A stretch of DNA of 14,629 nt from Desulfobacteraceae bacterium (GCA_030612225.1 JAUWOH010000033.1:1-14629); one strand, 5' to 3'. Shown: positions 6,871 to 14,052, numbered from the stretch's first letter. A program made the numbers and translations. Notes: generated by a model not told the origin, from the letters alone.

Positions 6871-7656
6871 TTAAATAGTAACTCGTCCTTCTAAATATGT
6901 TACTGCTTTTCCTGAGATTAAAACTCTTTCTCCTAAATCTTTGCAATGAAGTTTCCCAACTCTCGATGATAGCTGTAATGCATACATAGACTTTTTCTCA
7001 AGTTTTTGACTCCAGTATGGAATCAACGAACAATGAGCAGAACCAGTTACAGGATCTTCAAAAATGCTTGCTTGTGGGGTAAAGAAACGAGAAACAAAAT
7101 CAACTTCATCGCCCTTAGCTGTTACAACAATCCCACCAGGATCCAAATTGATCTGATTTAAGATTCCTTGATTAGGCTTCATACTACGTATTATTTCTTC
7201 GGTTTTAAAAACCAATACATAGTCTCTGGACTTCAAAATTTCGACAGGCTTTGCTTGAATCGCGTCTAAAACTATTTGAGGAACATCACTGGGTTCAGGT
7301 CTGCGGGACGGGAAGTCCATAGTTAACAATTCATTTTCAACCGTTACAGTCAAAACTCCACTTCTCGAGTGAAACTTCAGAGAAGACAATTGAGGATCCA
7401 AGTGTCTGGCTATAACGTGCGCTGTCGCCAATGTTGCATGTCCACACAAATCCATCTCGATTTCTGGAGTAAACCAACGAATTTCGAAACCATCATTTAA
7501 TGGAATAAAAAATGCGGTTTCGGCAACAGAATTCTCTATTGCGATTTTTTGCATTACATAATCAGGTAGCCAGTGCTCAAGAGGACAAACAGCAGCTGGA
7601 TTGCCACCAAATGTTTTGTCTGTGAAAGCATCAACTTGAAATATTGGCAATTGCAT
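6871..7656 (-). CDS. PhzF-family isomerase/epimerase-like protein
   Basis: A 261-aa protein of the PhzF family (diaminopimelate-epimerase fold, two similar halves, usually a cytoplasmic dimer). The start MQLPIFQVDAFTDKTFGGNP is diagnostic. The catalytic-type glutamate is Glu46 in VAETAF, the GHAT motif DLCGHATLATAH is at residues 69-80, and the second half has EDPVTGSAHCSL. PhzF itself isomerises a phenazine precursor, but most family members in non-phenazine producers have unknown substrates, and no phenazine genes are nearby. The ATG has AAGG seven bases upstream and lies 26 bp from the core of attC B. At 261 aa it is slightly shorter than the common length near 280-300, with a short C-terminal tail. 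Family assignment is firm; function is open. Confidence 0.92.
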   Translation of the reverse strand: MQLPIFQVDAFTDKTFGGNPAAVCPLEHWLPDYVMQKIAIENSVAETAFFIPLNDGFEIRWFTPEIEMDLCGHATLATAHVIARHLDPQLSSLKFHSRSGVLTVTVENELLTMDFPSRRPEPSDVPQIVLDAIQAKPVEILKSRDYVLVFKTEEIIRSMKPNQGILNQINLDPGGIVVTAKGDEVDFVSRFFTPQASIFEDPVTGSAHCSLIPYWSQKLEKKSMYALQLSSRVGKLHCKDLGERVLISGKAVTYLEGRVTI

Positions 7657-7681
7657 AGCAAACCTTAGGAAGTATTCAATG

Positions 7682-7741
7682 GGCTAACGGTAAGCTCAGT
7701 TGCCGCAGCTTTTTGCGGTCAACTGGAGCGTTTGGTTATGA
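7682..7741 (-). other. attC site B (60 bp, '59-be' type)
   Basis: The shortest attC here. The minus strand reads CATAACCAAACGCTCCAGTT, then GACCGC, loop AAAAA, GCTGCGG, and closes CAACTGAGC and ACCGTTAGCC. The arms pair through CAGTTG/CAACTG and CCGC/GCGG. It lies between the small lipoprotein gene and the PhzF-like gene. The size and layout are those of the classical 59-base element. Confidence 0.85.
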
Positions 7742-7752
7742 TAATTATTTTT

Positions 7753-8169
7753 TCATAGTGGTTGCCAGGAAAGTATATCTACTTTCCCTGAACATTGAAT
7801 ATTGAATGAAATTTCTATTGTTTTGATCTGTGCTTTTTCATTCTTAAAACTAATCTGGATAGTTCTTCCAGCTCCATTTATGTCATATATTTGTCTAATT
7901 TCTTCAATCTCACTGTTATTATTGTAAGCTTTTATACTTATAACATCGCTGAAATCACGAGACTCGTGGTTTTTTATTGCAGGGTCAAATTCGAAATAAA
8001 TATTAGTTTGGGGATAAGGAAAACGAGTATGCTTTATTGGCAATACTAGCAAATCTCCCTTTTGTACCTCAAAATGTTCTATGATTTCATCTCTTCTTGA
8101 ACATGAAGCTATCAACACTAAACTGCATAATATAGGGATAATGTAGGTATTTATTGTTTTTATGATCAT
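7753..8169 (-). CDS. Small putative lipoprotein, cassette-encoded
   Basis: A 138-aa protein if started at the ATG at 8169; an upstream in-frame ATG at 8205 would lie inside attC C and is less likely. The N-terminus MIIKTINTYIIPILCSLVLI is a signal peptide, followed by the lipobox IASC with Cys23, so an envelope lipoprotein is predicted. The mature part has alternating hydrophobic segments suggesting a beta-sandwich (NIYFEFDPAIKNHE, then TIQISFKNEKAQIKTIEISF). No family is recognised. The chosen start overlaps the recombination core itself (GTTATGATC), so there is no room for a normal Shine-Dalgarno except inside the attC. Translation may therefore depend on the upstream cassette or on attC sequence. 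Confidence 0.7.
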   Translation of the reverse strand: MIIKTINTYIIPILCSLVLIASCSRRDEIIEHFEVQKGDLLVLPIKHTRFPYPQTNIYFEFDPAIKNHESRDFSDVISIKAYNNNSEIEEIRQIYDINGAGRTIQISFKNEKAQIKTIEISFNIQCSGKVDILSWQPL

Positions 8170-8293
8170 AACGCTGCGGTTCACCTGATGCAGGGGTTTC
8201 CCCAAAATTTATATAAAGCCTTTGTTGTTCGAAAACTCTAAAACTTCCAAAGCGGCTCGGCCCCTGCAATCTGGTGCAACCGTCTTGTTATAT
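8166..8293 (-). other. attC site C
   Basis: A 128-bp inverted repeat between the YciI-like gene and the small lipoprotein gene. The minus strand begins ATATAACAAGACGGTTGCAC and carries CAGATTGCAGGGGC; the partner arm is CCCCTGCATCAGGTGAACCG, ending CGTTATGA. The upstream stop codon lies 2 bp outside the site, and the downstream ATG lies within its last bases. Confidence 0.85.
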
Positions 8294-8294
8294 C

Positions 8295-8585
8295 CTATTG
8301 TTCTTTTAATTTTTCAAAGCCTTCTGCCACCATACTGGGAATGAACTCTGTAATATCGTATTCTGCAATACCGGCTTGGTAAAAAGGATCTTTTGTCAAA
8401 ATCACTTCAAGTTCATTCTTTGTTTTAACATTGGATAAAATTACACCGCCTGTTCTCGGTATTTTCCTTCCTGACGCAATAAAATGACCATTAGCATATT
8501 CATGTTTTAAATAGGCGACATGAGCATCAAGATGTTTATCCACTTCTTCAATCGGGCATTTATAACTTAATGATATAATAAACAT
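8295..8585 (-). CDS. YciI-like family protein
   Basis: A 96-aa protein with the YCII alpha/beta ferredoxin-like fold pattern. It starts with the strand MFIISLSYKCPIEEV, has the conserved His22 in HLDAHVAYL, then ASGRKIPRTGGVIL (residues 37-50), and DPFYQAGIAEYDITEF (66-81), which is the family's C-terminal signature. YciI-like proteins are small cytoplasmic proteins; some act in dehalogenation or aromatic pathways, but most have no known role. It is full length for the family. The ATG follows AAGGAAAATGA and lies 19 bp from the attC D core. It forms a normal single-gene cassette. Confidence 0.85.
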   Translation of the reverse strand: MFIISLSYKCPIEEVDKHLDAHVAYLKHEYANGHFIASGRKIPRTGGVILSNVKTKNELEVILTKDPFYQAGIAEYDITEFIPSMVAEGFEKLKEQ

Positions 8586-8604
8586 TCATTTTCCTTTTTG
8601 AGAG

Positions 8605-8729
8605 ATATAACGCAGAAGTCAGGGGCAGCCAGGGTTTCCACTACCTCTGTTAAATTATATATTTCAATTTTACAACAACCTGCCAAAGCGGCGTAGTCCC
8701 TGGCTGTCACCTGAACTGACAGGTTATAT
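8605..8729 (-). other. attC site D
   Basis: A 125-bp inverted repeat. The minus strand opens ATATAACCTGTCAGTTCAGG then GTGACAGCCAGGGAC; the partner arm is CCCTGGCTGCCCCTGACTTC, closing with GCGTTATAT. The TAA stop of the upstream gene (8724-8726) lies within the first bases of the site, so coding and recombination sequence overlap. Confidence 0.85.
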
Positions 8730-9098
8730 GGTATCAGCATGTAAATTAATTCCTATGGTTTTAGAATGGTCAGATAAAGTCGTAACAATTTTTTTAGGTA
8801 CAGGTTCTTTTGCATAATTAACCCAAAAAACATTCTCTCCTTTCGGGAGTTTGGAAAGCTTCTTTTTTAAATTATCAACACCAACTATCGTTACTTTTGG
8901 ATCGGTTATTTCTTTAATTGATTTTTTCCTATTTGTACCCATTAATAAACTGAAATGCCAATCTCCGGCAATAGGCTTCCAGCTATTCAACTCAATACCC
9001 TTGAAAGATGTCTGTAAAAAAACATCATTATCTGAAATGATTAAACAGATGAGTGTAATCAAAATAAATATTGGTATCGTTTTGATCTTTTTTGTCAT
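8724..9098 (-). CDS. Short membrane-anchored protein, unknown
   Basis: A 124-aa protein from ATG 9098, preceded by TATGGGAAA. An ATG at 9110 touching the attC E core would add four residues, and the longest open frame (9140) runs through the attC and is rejected. After a basic start (MTKKIK) there is one hydrophobic segment, IPIFILITLICLII (about residues 8-21), with no lipobox cysteine. A signal anchor or cleaved signal peptide is likely, with the remaining 100 residues periplasmic. I do not recognise the rest; FKGIELNSWKPIAGDWHFSL and GENVFWVNYAK are its most distinctive parts. The TAA stop lies inside attC D. An opposite-strand frame here (8851-9114) is a shadow of the hydrophobic segment. 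Confidence 0.65.
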   Translation of the reverse strand: MTKKIKTIPIFILITLICLIISDNDVFLQTSFKGIELNSWKPIAGDWHFSLLMGTNRKKSIKEITDPKVTIVGVDNLKKKLSKLPKGENVFWVNYAKEPVPKKIVTTLSDHSKTIGINLHADTI

Positions 9099-9108
9099 TT
9101 TCCCATAC

Positions 9109-9212
9109 ATATAACGATGAGCTAACCTGGCGGCGCTCACGGTTTTGGGTTGTGCCGAGCTTCCCGAATTCAGCCCGGCTTTGCCCGCTCAGAGTTAAGC
9201 GGCTGGTTATGT
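9109..9212 (-). other. attC site E
   Basis: A 104-bp inverted repeat. The minus strand opens ACATAACCAGCCGCTTAACT then CTGAGCGGGC; the partner arm reads GTGAGCGCCGCCAGGTTAGC and closes CATCGTTATAT. The pairing is less even than in the other sites, but the end motifs and the position between two genes fit. Confidence 0.75.
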
Positions 9213-9216
9213 GATT

Positions 9217-9561
9217 TTAATTTTTATAAATATCCGAAATAAATTTATATATTTTGTTAAAAAGAACCTTTTCGATCTTGAAGGAAATGTCAAAACGCAG
9301 GCCATTGTCTAATTGCATTTTTAAACCGTCAATTTGAAAGTTGTAACCTATGATTTTACCACCGCCATTAAACTCATCACCGTCATACCATTCAATTGAC
9401 GGTTCGTATGGAGGAAACTCATAATTGATTGAAAGAAGTAGGTATTTTAACGGATTATCGAGGATATCATCATTATCCTCTTGATTGAAATAAACCTGAA
9501 CAATGTCGCCACCTATTGCTTCATTATAGGTAACTTCTTTTGCTTCAAATATGATATTCAT
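9217..9561 (-). CDS. Unknown 114-aa cassette protein
   Basis: An acidic, soluble-looking 114-aa protein from ATG 9561; an in-frame GTG at 9573 would add four residues. There is no clear Shine-Dalgarno for either start. It has no signal peptide or membrane segment. The middle is rich in acidic and aromatic residues (NQEDNDDILDNP, then SINYEFPPYEPSIEWYDGDE) and is followed by GGGKIIGYNFQIDGLKMQLD and a basic C-terminus (NKIYKFISDIYKN). The pattern suggests a small beta-rich domain, as in many cassette or immunity-type proteins, but I do not recognise a family. It forms a single-gene cassette between attC F and attC E. Confidence 0.65.
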   Translation of the reverse strand: MNIIFEAKEVTYNEAIGGDIVQVYFNQEDNDDILDNPLKYLLLSINYEFPPYEPSIEWYDGDEFNGGGKIIGYNFQIDGLKMQLDNGLRFDISFKIEKVLFNKIYKFISDIYKN

Positions 9562-9585
9562 TTTATTCAGCACACATACAGGTTA

Positions 9586-9705
9586 GGGTAACGGGCAGCA
9601 AGGGTTTCCAGTAAAGTTGATTGAGGGATGGTCGTTTCAAAACTGATTCATCCTTTTTTTTAAAAAAAGCCGCCCCTTGCTGTCCGGTTGACCCGATGGT
9701 TATAG
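9586..9705 (-). other. attC site F
   Basis: A 120-bp inverted repeat. The minus strand opens CTATAACCATCGGGTCAACC then GGACAGCAAGGGGC; the partner arm is CCCTTGCTGCCCGTTAC. The loop holds an A/T run (9653-9667). The GIY-YIG gene stop lies just outside it. The final core, GTTACCC, departs from GTTRRRY. Confidence 0.8.
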
Positions 9706-9710
9706 CCTGA

Positions 9711-10568
9711 CTAATTATCATTAAATCCAAATTTACTGCGAGTTAGAAGCACTTCTTTCCAGTAGTTCTCTCTTTTTATTACATACTGTTCACTGTCGCG
9801 CGAAGAGGCTTGTTCTAACAAGCTAATCTGAAAATTTTTTCTGGCATAATCAACACCTTTGGCTTTCTCTGCCAGTAGTTTTTTAATTAATTTGTTATTT
9901 CCATGCCCCCCGGTTTGGAAATAGCTACCCCACCGTGACCAGATACCCTCTTCTCCATAGGCGGAGCCCACATAGCGCAAACCAGTTTCAATATCTGTAA
10001 TGAGATAAACACCTTGGCAGTGCATCAAGGCAGCCACCCAGTCCGGTTTAGATTCTTGCCATAGTTTTTCTAAAGTAGCGTAACTGTGATTTATATTGGC
10101 ATATCCCGGAAAGTCCTCTCCAATATATGGCTCAGGTAATATTTCTACTACAGACATGTCCGATAACATGCTTTCGGGCTTGCGTCCTTTAGCGCGAGCG
10201 TCTTTCACCCATCGAATAATCAACCTACCTATTAGGGGCTCGCCTTGTGGGTCAAGATCCACTTTGTAGAGGATGCCGTTTTTACCATCACTGCTTTTTC
10301 CTGGCTCATGGGAAATGACTTGAAAAATTCCACCGAATAGCCATCGATGGGGTTTATTAGGTAATTCAATTATTGAAAAAATAAATTTCCGATTCCAGCA
10401 GTGGTTTGAATGGTAATCTCCATTCCAGCTATTTTGCCATTTGCTAAAGCTTTGAGTGAATACATCTATCGGACGACTTTGACCGGCTTTTTGAGCAACA
10501 TGAATTTTTACCTCCTTCCAATTAAGGTTAGGAAATAGGGGATTTATATGTATTGTCCGATCATTCAA
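9711..10568 (-). CDS. GIY-YIG nuclease-domain protein
   Basis: A 285-aa protein with an unrecognised N-terminal domain (about residues 1-165) and a C-terminal GIY-YIG endonuclease domain. The domain shows GVYLITDIETGLRYVGSA (186-203), with Tyr188, Tyr199 and Gly201 at the GIY and YIG positions. Arg212 in WSRWG stands at the catalytic arginine position, Glu267 in RENYWKEVL at the metal-binding glutamate position, and GFN at 281-283 ends the fold. These residues are all present, so activity is plausible. The N-terminal part may bind DNA or sense a signal (TQSFSKWQNSWNGDYHSN; PHRWLFGGIFQVI). The start appears to be TTG: AGGAG lies at the right distance upstream and no in-frame ATG is near. GIY-YIG proteins include homing, restriction, repair and anti-phage nucleases; as a cassette cargo, a defence role is possible but unproven. 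Confidence 0.85.
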   Translation of the reverse strand: MNDRTIHINPLFPNLNWKEVKIHVAQKAGQSRPIDVFTQSFSKWQNSWNGDYHSNHCWNRKFIFSIIELPNKPHRWLFGGIFQVISHEPGKSSDGKNGILYKVDLDPQGEPLIGRLIIRWVKDARAKGRKPESMLSDMSVVEILPEPYIGEDFPGYANINHSYATLEKLWQESKPDWVAALMHCQGVYLITDIETGLRYVGSAYGEEGIWSRWGSYFQTGGHGNNKLIKKLLAEKAKGVDYARKNFQISLLEQASSRDSEQYVIKRENYWKEVLLTRSKFGFNDN

Positions 10569-10650
10569 ATTAACTTCTCCTGCTTATCAAATATATTCAG
10601 TTTTAGTGAGGTTGCTATTTGCTTGCATGTTTGCCAGATGTTTTTTAGAG

Positions 10651-10741
10651 CTATAACGTCTAGGCTAACCAGACCGCGCCAGGGAACTTGCCGCGTAGCG
10701 CCGCCAACGTTCTCGCGGTCTGGTTGAGCCGTTTGTTAACT
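10651..10741 (-). other. attC site G
   Basis: A 91-bp inverted repeat with the best arms of the set. The minus strand reads AGTTAACAAACGGCTCAACC then AGACCGC; the partner is GCGGTCTGGTTAGCC followed by TAGACGTTATAG. The inner loop holds GGCGGCGCTACGCGGCAAG. It lies between the small membrane protein gene and the GIY-YIG gene. Confidence 0.85.
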
Positions 10742-10748
10742 GCGATTC

Positions 10749-11162
10749 TTATTTTTTTATTAGTACTAAAATTTGATCTCCAGGATCACCACCATATCCA
10801 CCGAGCAACCTCCATTTGGACTGGAAATCAGACGAAAGTTCATAAACGATCTCACCATTAATTTGCTTGAGTAAATTAAATTGAGGTTCCATGTTGCTGT
10901 TTTCTCGGAGTGATTGGCAAAGTGGCTCAAAGAAGGTATATAATTGCCTGTCTTGTTGATCTTTTTCAACCAAATGAATAGGGTCGCGACCTCGCCAAGT
11001 AAAAAATCTTTTGATTCCTTTTTCTTCAACAATTAGAGGATTAAACTTTCGTATTCGCTTTTTTTCTTTATATCTTTCCTCAGCCCTATTAACCAATCTC
11101 CCAAGAACAATACCGAGAAGAAGAGTTAAAAATGGAATAATATTTGTCATTGGAATATCCAT
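10749..11162 (-). CDS. Small protein with N-terminal membrane anchor, unknown
   Basis: A 137-aa protein from ATG 11162; an ATG at 11150 gives 133 aa and is equally possible, since neither has a good Shine-Dalgarno. Residues 7-21 (NIIPFLTLLLGIVLG) form one hydrophobic helix. A strongly basic stretch follows (RLVNRAEERYKEKKRIRKF), which predicts a single-pass anchor with the bulk in the cytoplasm. The C-terminal half is soluble, ends LGGYGGDPGDQILVLIKK and has no recognised motif. A second open frame over the same bases (10766-11032) is a shadow. It forms a single-gene cassette between attC H and attC G. Confidence 0.65.
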   Translation of the reverse strand: MDIPMTNIIPFLTLLLGIVLGRLVNRAEERYKEKKRIRKFNPLIVEEKGIKRFFTWRGRDPIHLVEKDQQDRQLYTFFEPLCQSLRENSNMEPQFNLLKQINGEIVYELSSDFQSKWRLLGGYGGDPGDQILVLIKK

Positions 11163-11197
11163 TTTTTGACCATAGTTGATATTTGTAAAATCTTACC

Positions 11198-11327
11198 AGT
11201 TAACTTAAAGCTCACTTGCCGGAAGGGTGAGCTATTCATTATTAATTGAGACATTTTGCATATATTAATAGAGCTAATATCAACAGCCGCACGGCCCTTC
11301 CGGTCAATTTGAAGCGCCAGGTTATAT
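11198..11327 (-). other. attC site H
   Basis: A 130-bp inverted repeat. The minus strand opens ATATAACCTGGCGCTTCAAA then TTGACCGGAAGGGC; the partner is CCCTTCCGGCAAGTGAGCTT, closing TAAGTTAACT. It lies 70 bp after the stop of the FRG gene, a longer trailer than in the other cassettes. Confidence 0.85.
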
Positions 11328-11396
11328 GGCGTTTAATATTTTCCTTCATACTTATGAATCAAAGAAAGTAATTTTACTCCATATGATTGCCACGCT

Positions 11397-12671
11397 TTAT
11401 CGGTATTCGATTATCCAATTATATAATTTTTGAAACTTATTCGCATGGTTCGAAGAATAAAATTTCTTTCTGGATAATAATTTCTCATAGAGCTTATCAT
11501 TAGTAGAATTGGGGAATAGATGTTCATAATCTATGCTTCGATTAGCTCTTATGTTCGGACTCAATATCATTACTGCATCTAGGTCTTGGGCGCAAATATT
11601 AAGATGGGCTCCCCATCCCCCAAAAAGAAAGTGTCCTGATTGATTTTTAGCCCTTAGTGATGAATAAGGTAACAGTTTATCGATTTTGCCAAGATCCGCA
11701 CAGCTTGCTTCGAGACATGAAAAAATAAAAACTGCGGACGTTTCAGAAATGCTATTAGAATCAATTTCCTCAAAATGGGCCTTTTTCGCAGAAGCATCAT
11801 AAATAAATCTATTTGTCGCAAACCATATAGCCACATTAATATCTTTAGTCAAATCCAATCCAAATGATGGAACACCATAATGCTGAGCTATAGCCATAAG
11901 CAATAGGGACCATTCACCTTTCTCAATAGATTCCCTTCTATTGTTAAATGTAAGGTATTCTAATTCATCGTCCCATGTTTGTTTATTATCAATAACTTTA
12001 CTAATATGCTTTTGTAGATTAGAATCTTCAAATAATAAAGACTGAATATCAATATCTAAAACATTAGAATATTCTTCATAGTTAAATTTATGTCTTCCTG
12101 CTGATGTTAAAAAATTAATCTCATTGACATCATCAATACCATAAAGAAACTCATTTGTTAGTTTGTTTCTTCTAATATAATGAATATTATTTTGACCTCT
12201 AAAGAAAATATCTCTTTCATCGGGTCTTGAATTTCTTACCTGCTCTTTTATTGTTAAGATATCTGTATAACTTTCTGCAAAAAAAATAGGAACACTTTTA
12301 ATATTAACCCTGACTTCTCCAATTTGTTTTGGGTTGCCAGCAGTTAACGGATCAATCATGTTAATTCCCGTTTCTCCATAGAGAGCAGCTGGTTTAAGTT
12401 CAAAAGGCCTAAATATTCGCTGATAATAACTGTCTATTATGCAATAATCGCTCGAGTTTTCAATTGGCTTAAGAAATTCATGATTACAAAATGGACTTAT
12501 TTCATTAATTAGAGACCCTAATCCAAATCCGAGTGTTTTCTTGATATCTGAAACTTCTACTGAGTATATTCCACCAGCGGTGAGATATTTTCCTTCCGAA
12601 TCGGAATAACCAATTTTTTGAAAATTAATTAATGAGTCTCTTTCGAAATTTACATTACTCCTAGATATCAT
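11397..12671 (-). CDS. FRG-domain protein, second gene of a two-gene cassette
   Basis: A 424-aa protein with an FRG domain, named after its first motif. Residues 155-160 read IFFRGQ. The second conserved block is AQHYGVPSFGLDLTKDINVA (262-281), continued by IWFATN, and RAKNQSGHFLF (340-350) is the C-terminal block. All three family signatures are present and in order. The first 140 residues form a separate N-terminal region without a recognised motif. FRG proteins are common on mobile elements and in defence-rich regions; I know of no settled biochemical function. The ATG follows AAGGTACAATA and begins 12 bp after the stop of the 252-aa gene, so the two are translationally close and lie within one cassette. 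The coding sequence is visibly more AT-rich than the protease or the attC sites. Confidence 0.85.
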   Translation of the reverse strand: MISRSNVNFERDSLINFQKIGYSDSEGKYLTAGGIYSVEVSDIKKTLGFGLGSLINEISPFCNHEFLKPIENSSDYCIIDSYYQRIFRPFELKPAALYGETGINMIDPLTAGNPKQIGEVRVNIKSVPIFFAESYTDILTIKEQVRNSRPDERDIFFRGQNNIHYIRRNKLTNEFLYGIDDVNEINFLTSAGRHKFNYEEYSNVLDIDIQSLLFEDSNLQKHISKVIDNKQTWDDELEYLTFNNRRESIEKGEWSLLLMAIAQHYGVPSFGLDLTKDINVAIWFATNRFIYDASAKKAHFEEIDSNSISETSAVFIFSCLEASCADLGKIDKLLPYSSLRAKNQSGHFLFGGWGAHLNICAQDLDAVMILSPNIRANRSIDYEHLFPNSTNDKLYEKLLSRKKFYSSNHANKFQKLYNWIIEYR

Positions 12672-12683
12672 TATTGTACCTTG

Positions 12684-13382
12684 TTAGAGATCTGAAAGGT
12701 TAACAGAAAATTGAAATTTTGCATTCTTATTCAATTCTAGTAATTTTTGTTCGAAAATTGGAAAATAAAACTTTTGTGAACGAGGACCTCCGCAAAGTAG
12801 AGTTATAAAATATTCACCTAATTGTTTCTCTAAAGGTGGAATTGCGGTAATATTATTTTTTAGTGCGTTGATAATTATTTGGCGATAAAACGGTTCAATC
12901 GTTCTAACTGAAAACAGATCAAAAAGCAGTTTACCTCGAAGATTGCCAGCAAAATTATTTAACCCTGTGGCATAACCAATTTCTTTTACTAGTATAGTCT
13001 TAACGCCTTGTCTGTATAAAAAAGTTTCACAAACATTACTTCTAATATCCGCAAAAATTTCACCAGGAATAAATTTTTCACAATTTTTTAAGCCATAAAA
13101 CTTACCGTTAAATCTAATTTCAGATAAGAAATTCCAGAAATTATTTTCAATATTTCTAAAAACTGGAAGATCCTTATATCTGCGAATATGCTCGGTGGTT
13201 ACTCGGTAACTGTTAAGAAACAACTTGGCAGATTCACTTCCTGCCATTATGTAATGGGTGGGTGAATTGGCATGTTTAGGAATTAATAAAGGAATACTTG
13301 CCTCTTTTGAGGTTTTATCCCTGCACCAATAACCGTGAATCAAGAAGATAGTATAGATATCGACATCGGTTAGATAATTCAT
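12684..13382 (-). CDS. Unknown protein, first gene of the FRG cassette
   Basis: A 232-aa protein from ATG 13382, chosen because AGGTGG lies just upstream. An in-frame ATG at 13442 (252 aa, weak ribosome site) is the alternative. No signal peptide is likely with the short start. The N-terminal part (DVDIYTIFLIHGYWCRDKTS, then ASIPLLIPKHANSPTHYIMA) has strand-rich, enzyme-like character. The middle holds NFWNFLSEIRFNGKFYG and KFIPGEIFADIRSNVCET, and the end has EYFITLLCGGPRSQKFYFP. I recognise no family. Its constant partner here is the FRG gene 12 bp downstream, so a functional pair is probable: toxin-antitoxin, sensor-effector or another defence pair. AT content is as high as that of its partner. 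Confidence 0.75.
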   Translation of the reverse strand: MNYLTDVDIYTIFLIHGYWCRDKTSKEASIPLLIPKHANSPTHYIMAGSESAKLFLNSYRVTTEHIRRYKDLPVFRNIENNFWNFLSEIRFNGKFYGLKNCEKFIPGEIFADIRSNVCETFLYRQGVKTILVKEIGYATGLNNFAGNLRGKLLFDLFSVRTIEPFYRQIIINALKNNITAIPPLEKQLGEYFITLLCGGPRSQKFYFPIFEQKLLELNKNAKFQFSVNLSDL

Positions 13383-13488
13383 TATGGCCACCTGATTAAC
13401 ATAATAAGCATTTGTAAAACAAAATAACTGCCAAATTTTCATCCCAGTGTCATGCCATTAAAAAATGTCAGCATTCTACGGTTAAGGC

Positions 13489-13627
13489 ATATAACGGCGA
13501 ACTGAGGGGCCGGGAAACGATTTCCGGAAGTCTATGGAAAGAGCAAAAAAATTTGATTTTCTGCAACCTTTTAAAAATGGCACGGCATTCCCGGTCCCTC
13601 TCCAGTGACAGGTTCGGCCTGTTCAGT
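13489..13627 (-). other. attC site I
   Basis: A 139-bp inverted repeat. The minus strand opens TACTGAACAGGCCGAACCTG then GGAGAGGGACCGGG; the partner arm is CGGCCCCTCAGTTCGCCGTT, closing ATATGCC. It lies 6 bp after the stop of the 128-aa gene and upstream of the two-gene cassette, so the FRG cassette is bounded by sites I and H. Confidence 0.8.
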
Positions 13628-13633
13628 ATCAAA

Positions 13634-14020
13634 CTAGTCGCCCCAATAGCCCCTAGTTCCATATGTGTTTGATAGTTCCTTGCGATTTTCCCAAATATAA
13701 TCCCAATCAATTTCATCAATACCTGGCCACTCTTTGTGCTTGAAGACGTTTTGTGCGTCTTTCTTCCAATCCGGGACAGAATAACCAGATGGTGATGGTT
13801 CTCCCGTCGCATCGTTGACAACAATTGAAGTTAATATTGGCAGGTCTGTGTATGAACAAGCGATCCATGCTAACTCTAATCCATATCTGATGGCGTGACC
13901 AGGAACACCTGCATCGTAACCCAAATGATTGAGGACTTCTCGGTATGTCACAGTTTTACCAGCCTTAGCATTGAGAACGCATACCTCATAAATCTTCTTT
14001 GCCTGTTGGATGGAATTCAT
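13634..14020 (-). CDS. Possible winged-helix (MGMT/ATL-like) cassette protein
   Basis: A 128-aa soluble protein. The segment KTVTYREVLNHLG (residues 22-34), followed by PGHAIRYGLELA (40-51) and LPILTSIVVNDATGEPSPSG (60-79), follows the order of the DNA-binding winged helix of alkylguanine-DNA alkyltransferase (MGMT) and alkyltransferase-like proteins. There, V-Y-G-E-V-A is followed by an alanine-rich helix and a strand leading to glycine. The catalytic PCHR motif is absent, so it would not be an alkyltransferase, and the resemblance is by pattern only. The C-terminal part is rich in tryptophan and acidic residues (EIDWDYIWENRKE). The ATG follows GAGG and lies 33 bp from the attC J core. It makes a normal single-gene cassette. 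Alternative: an unrelated small protein. Confidence 0.6.
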   Translation of the reverse strand: MNSIQQAKKIYEVCVLNAKAGKTVTYREVLNHLGYDAGVPGHAIRYGLELAWIACSYTDLPILTSIVVNDATGEPSPSGYSVPDWKKDAQNVFKHKEWPGIDEIDWDYIWENRKELSNTYGTRGYWGD

Positions 14021-14052
14021 AGAATTAACCTCAAAGCTGGATTCTTATGTGG

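Noticed and set aside
8851..9114. An 87-aa plus-strand ORF with hydrophobic C-terminus
   Set aside because: It is the antisense of the signal-anchor region of the minus-strand cassette gene, and its position does not fit the cassette layout.
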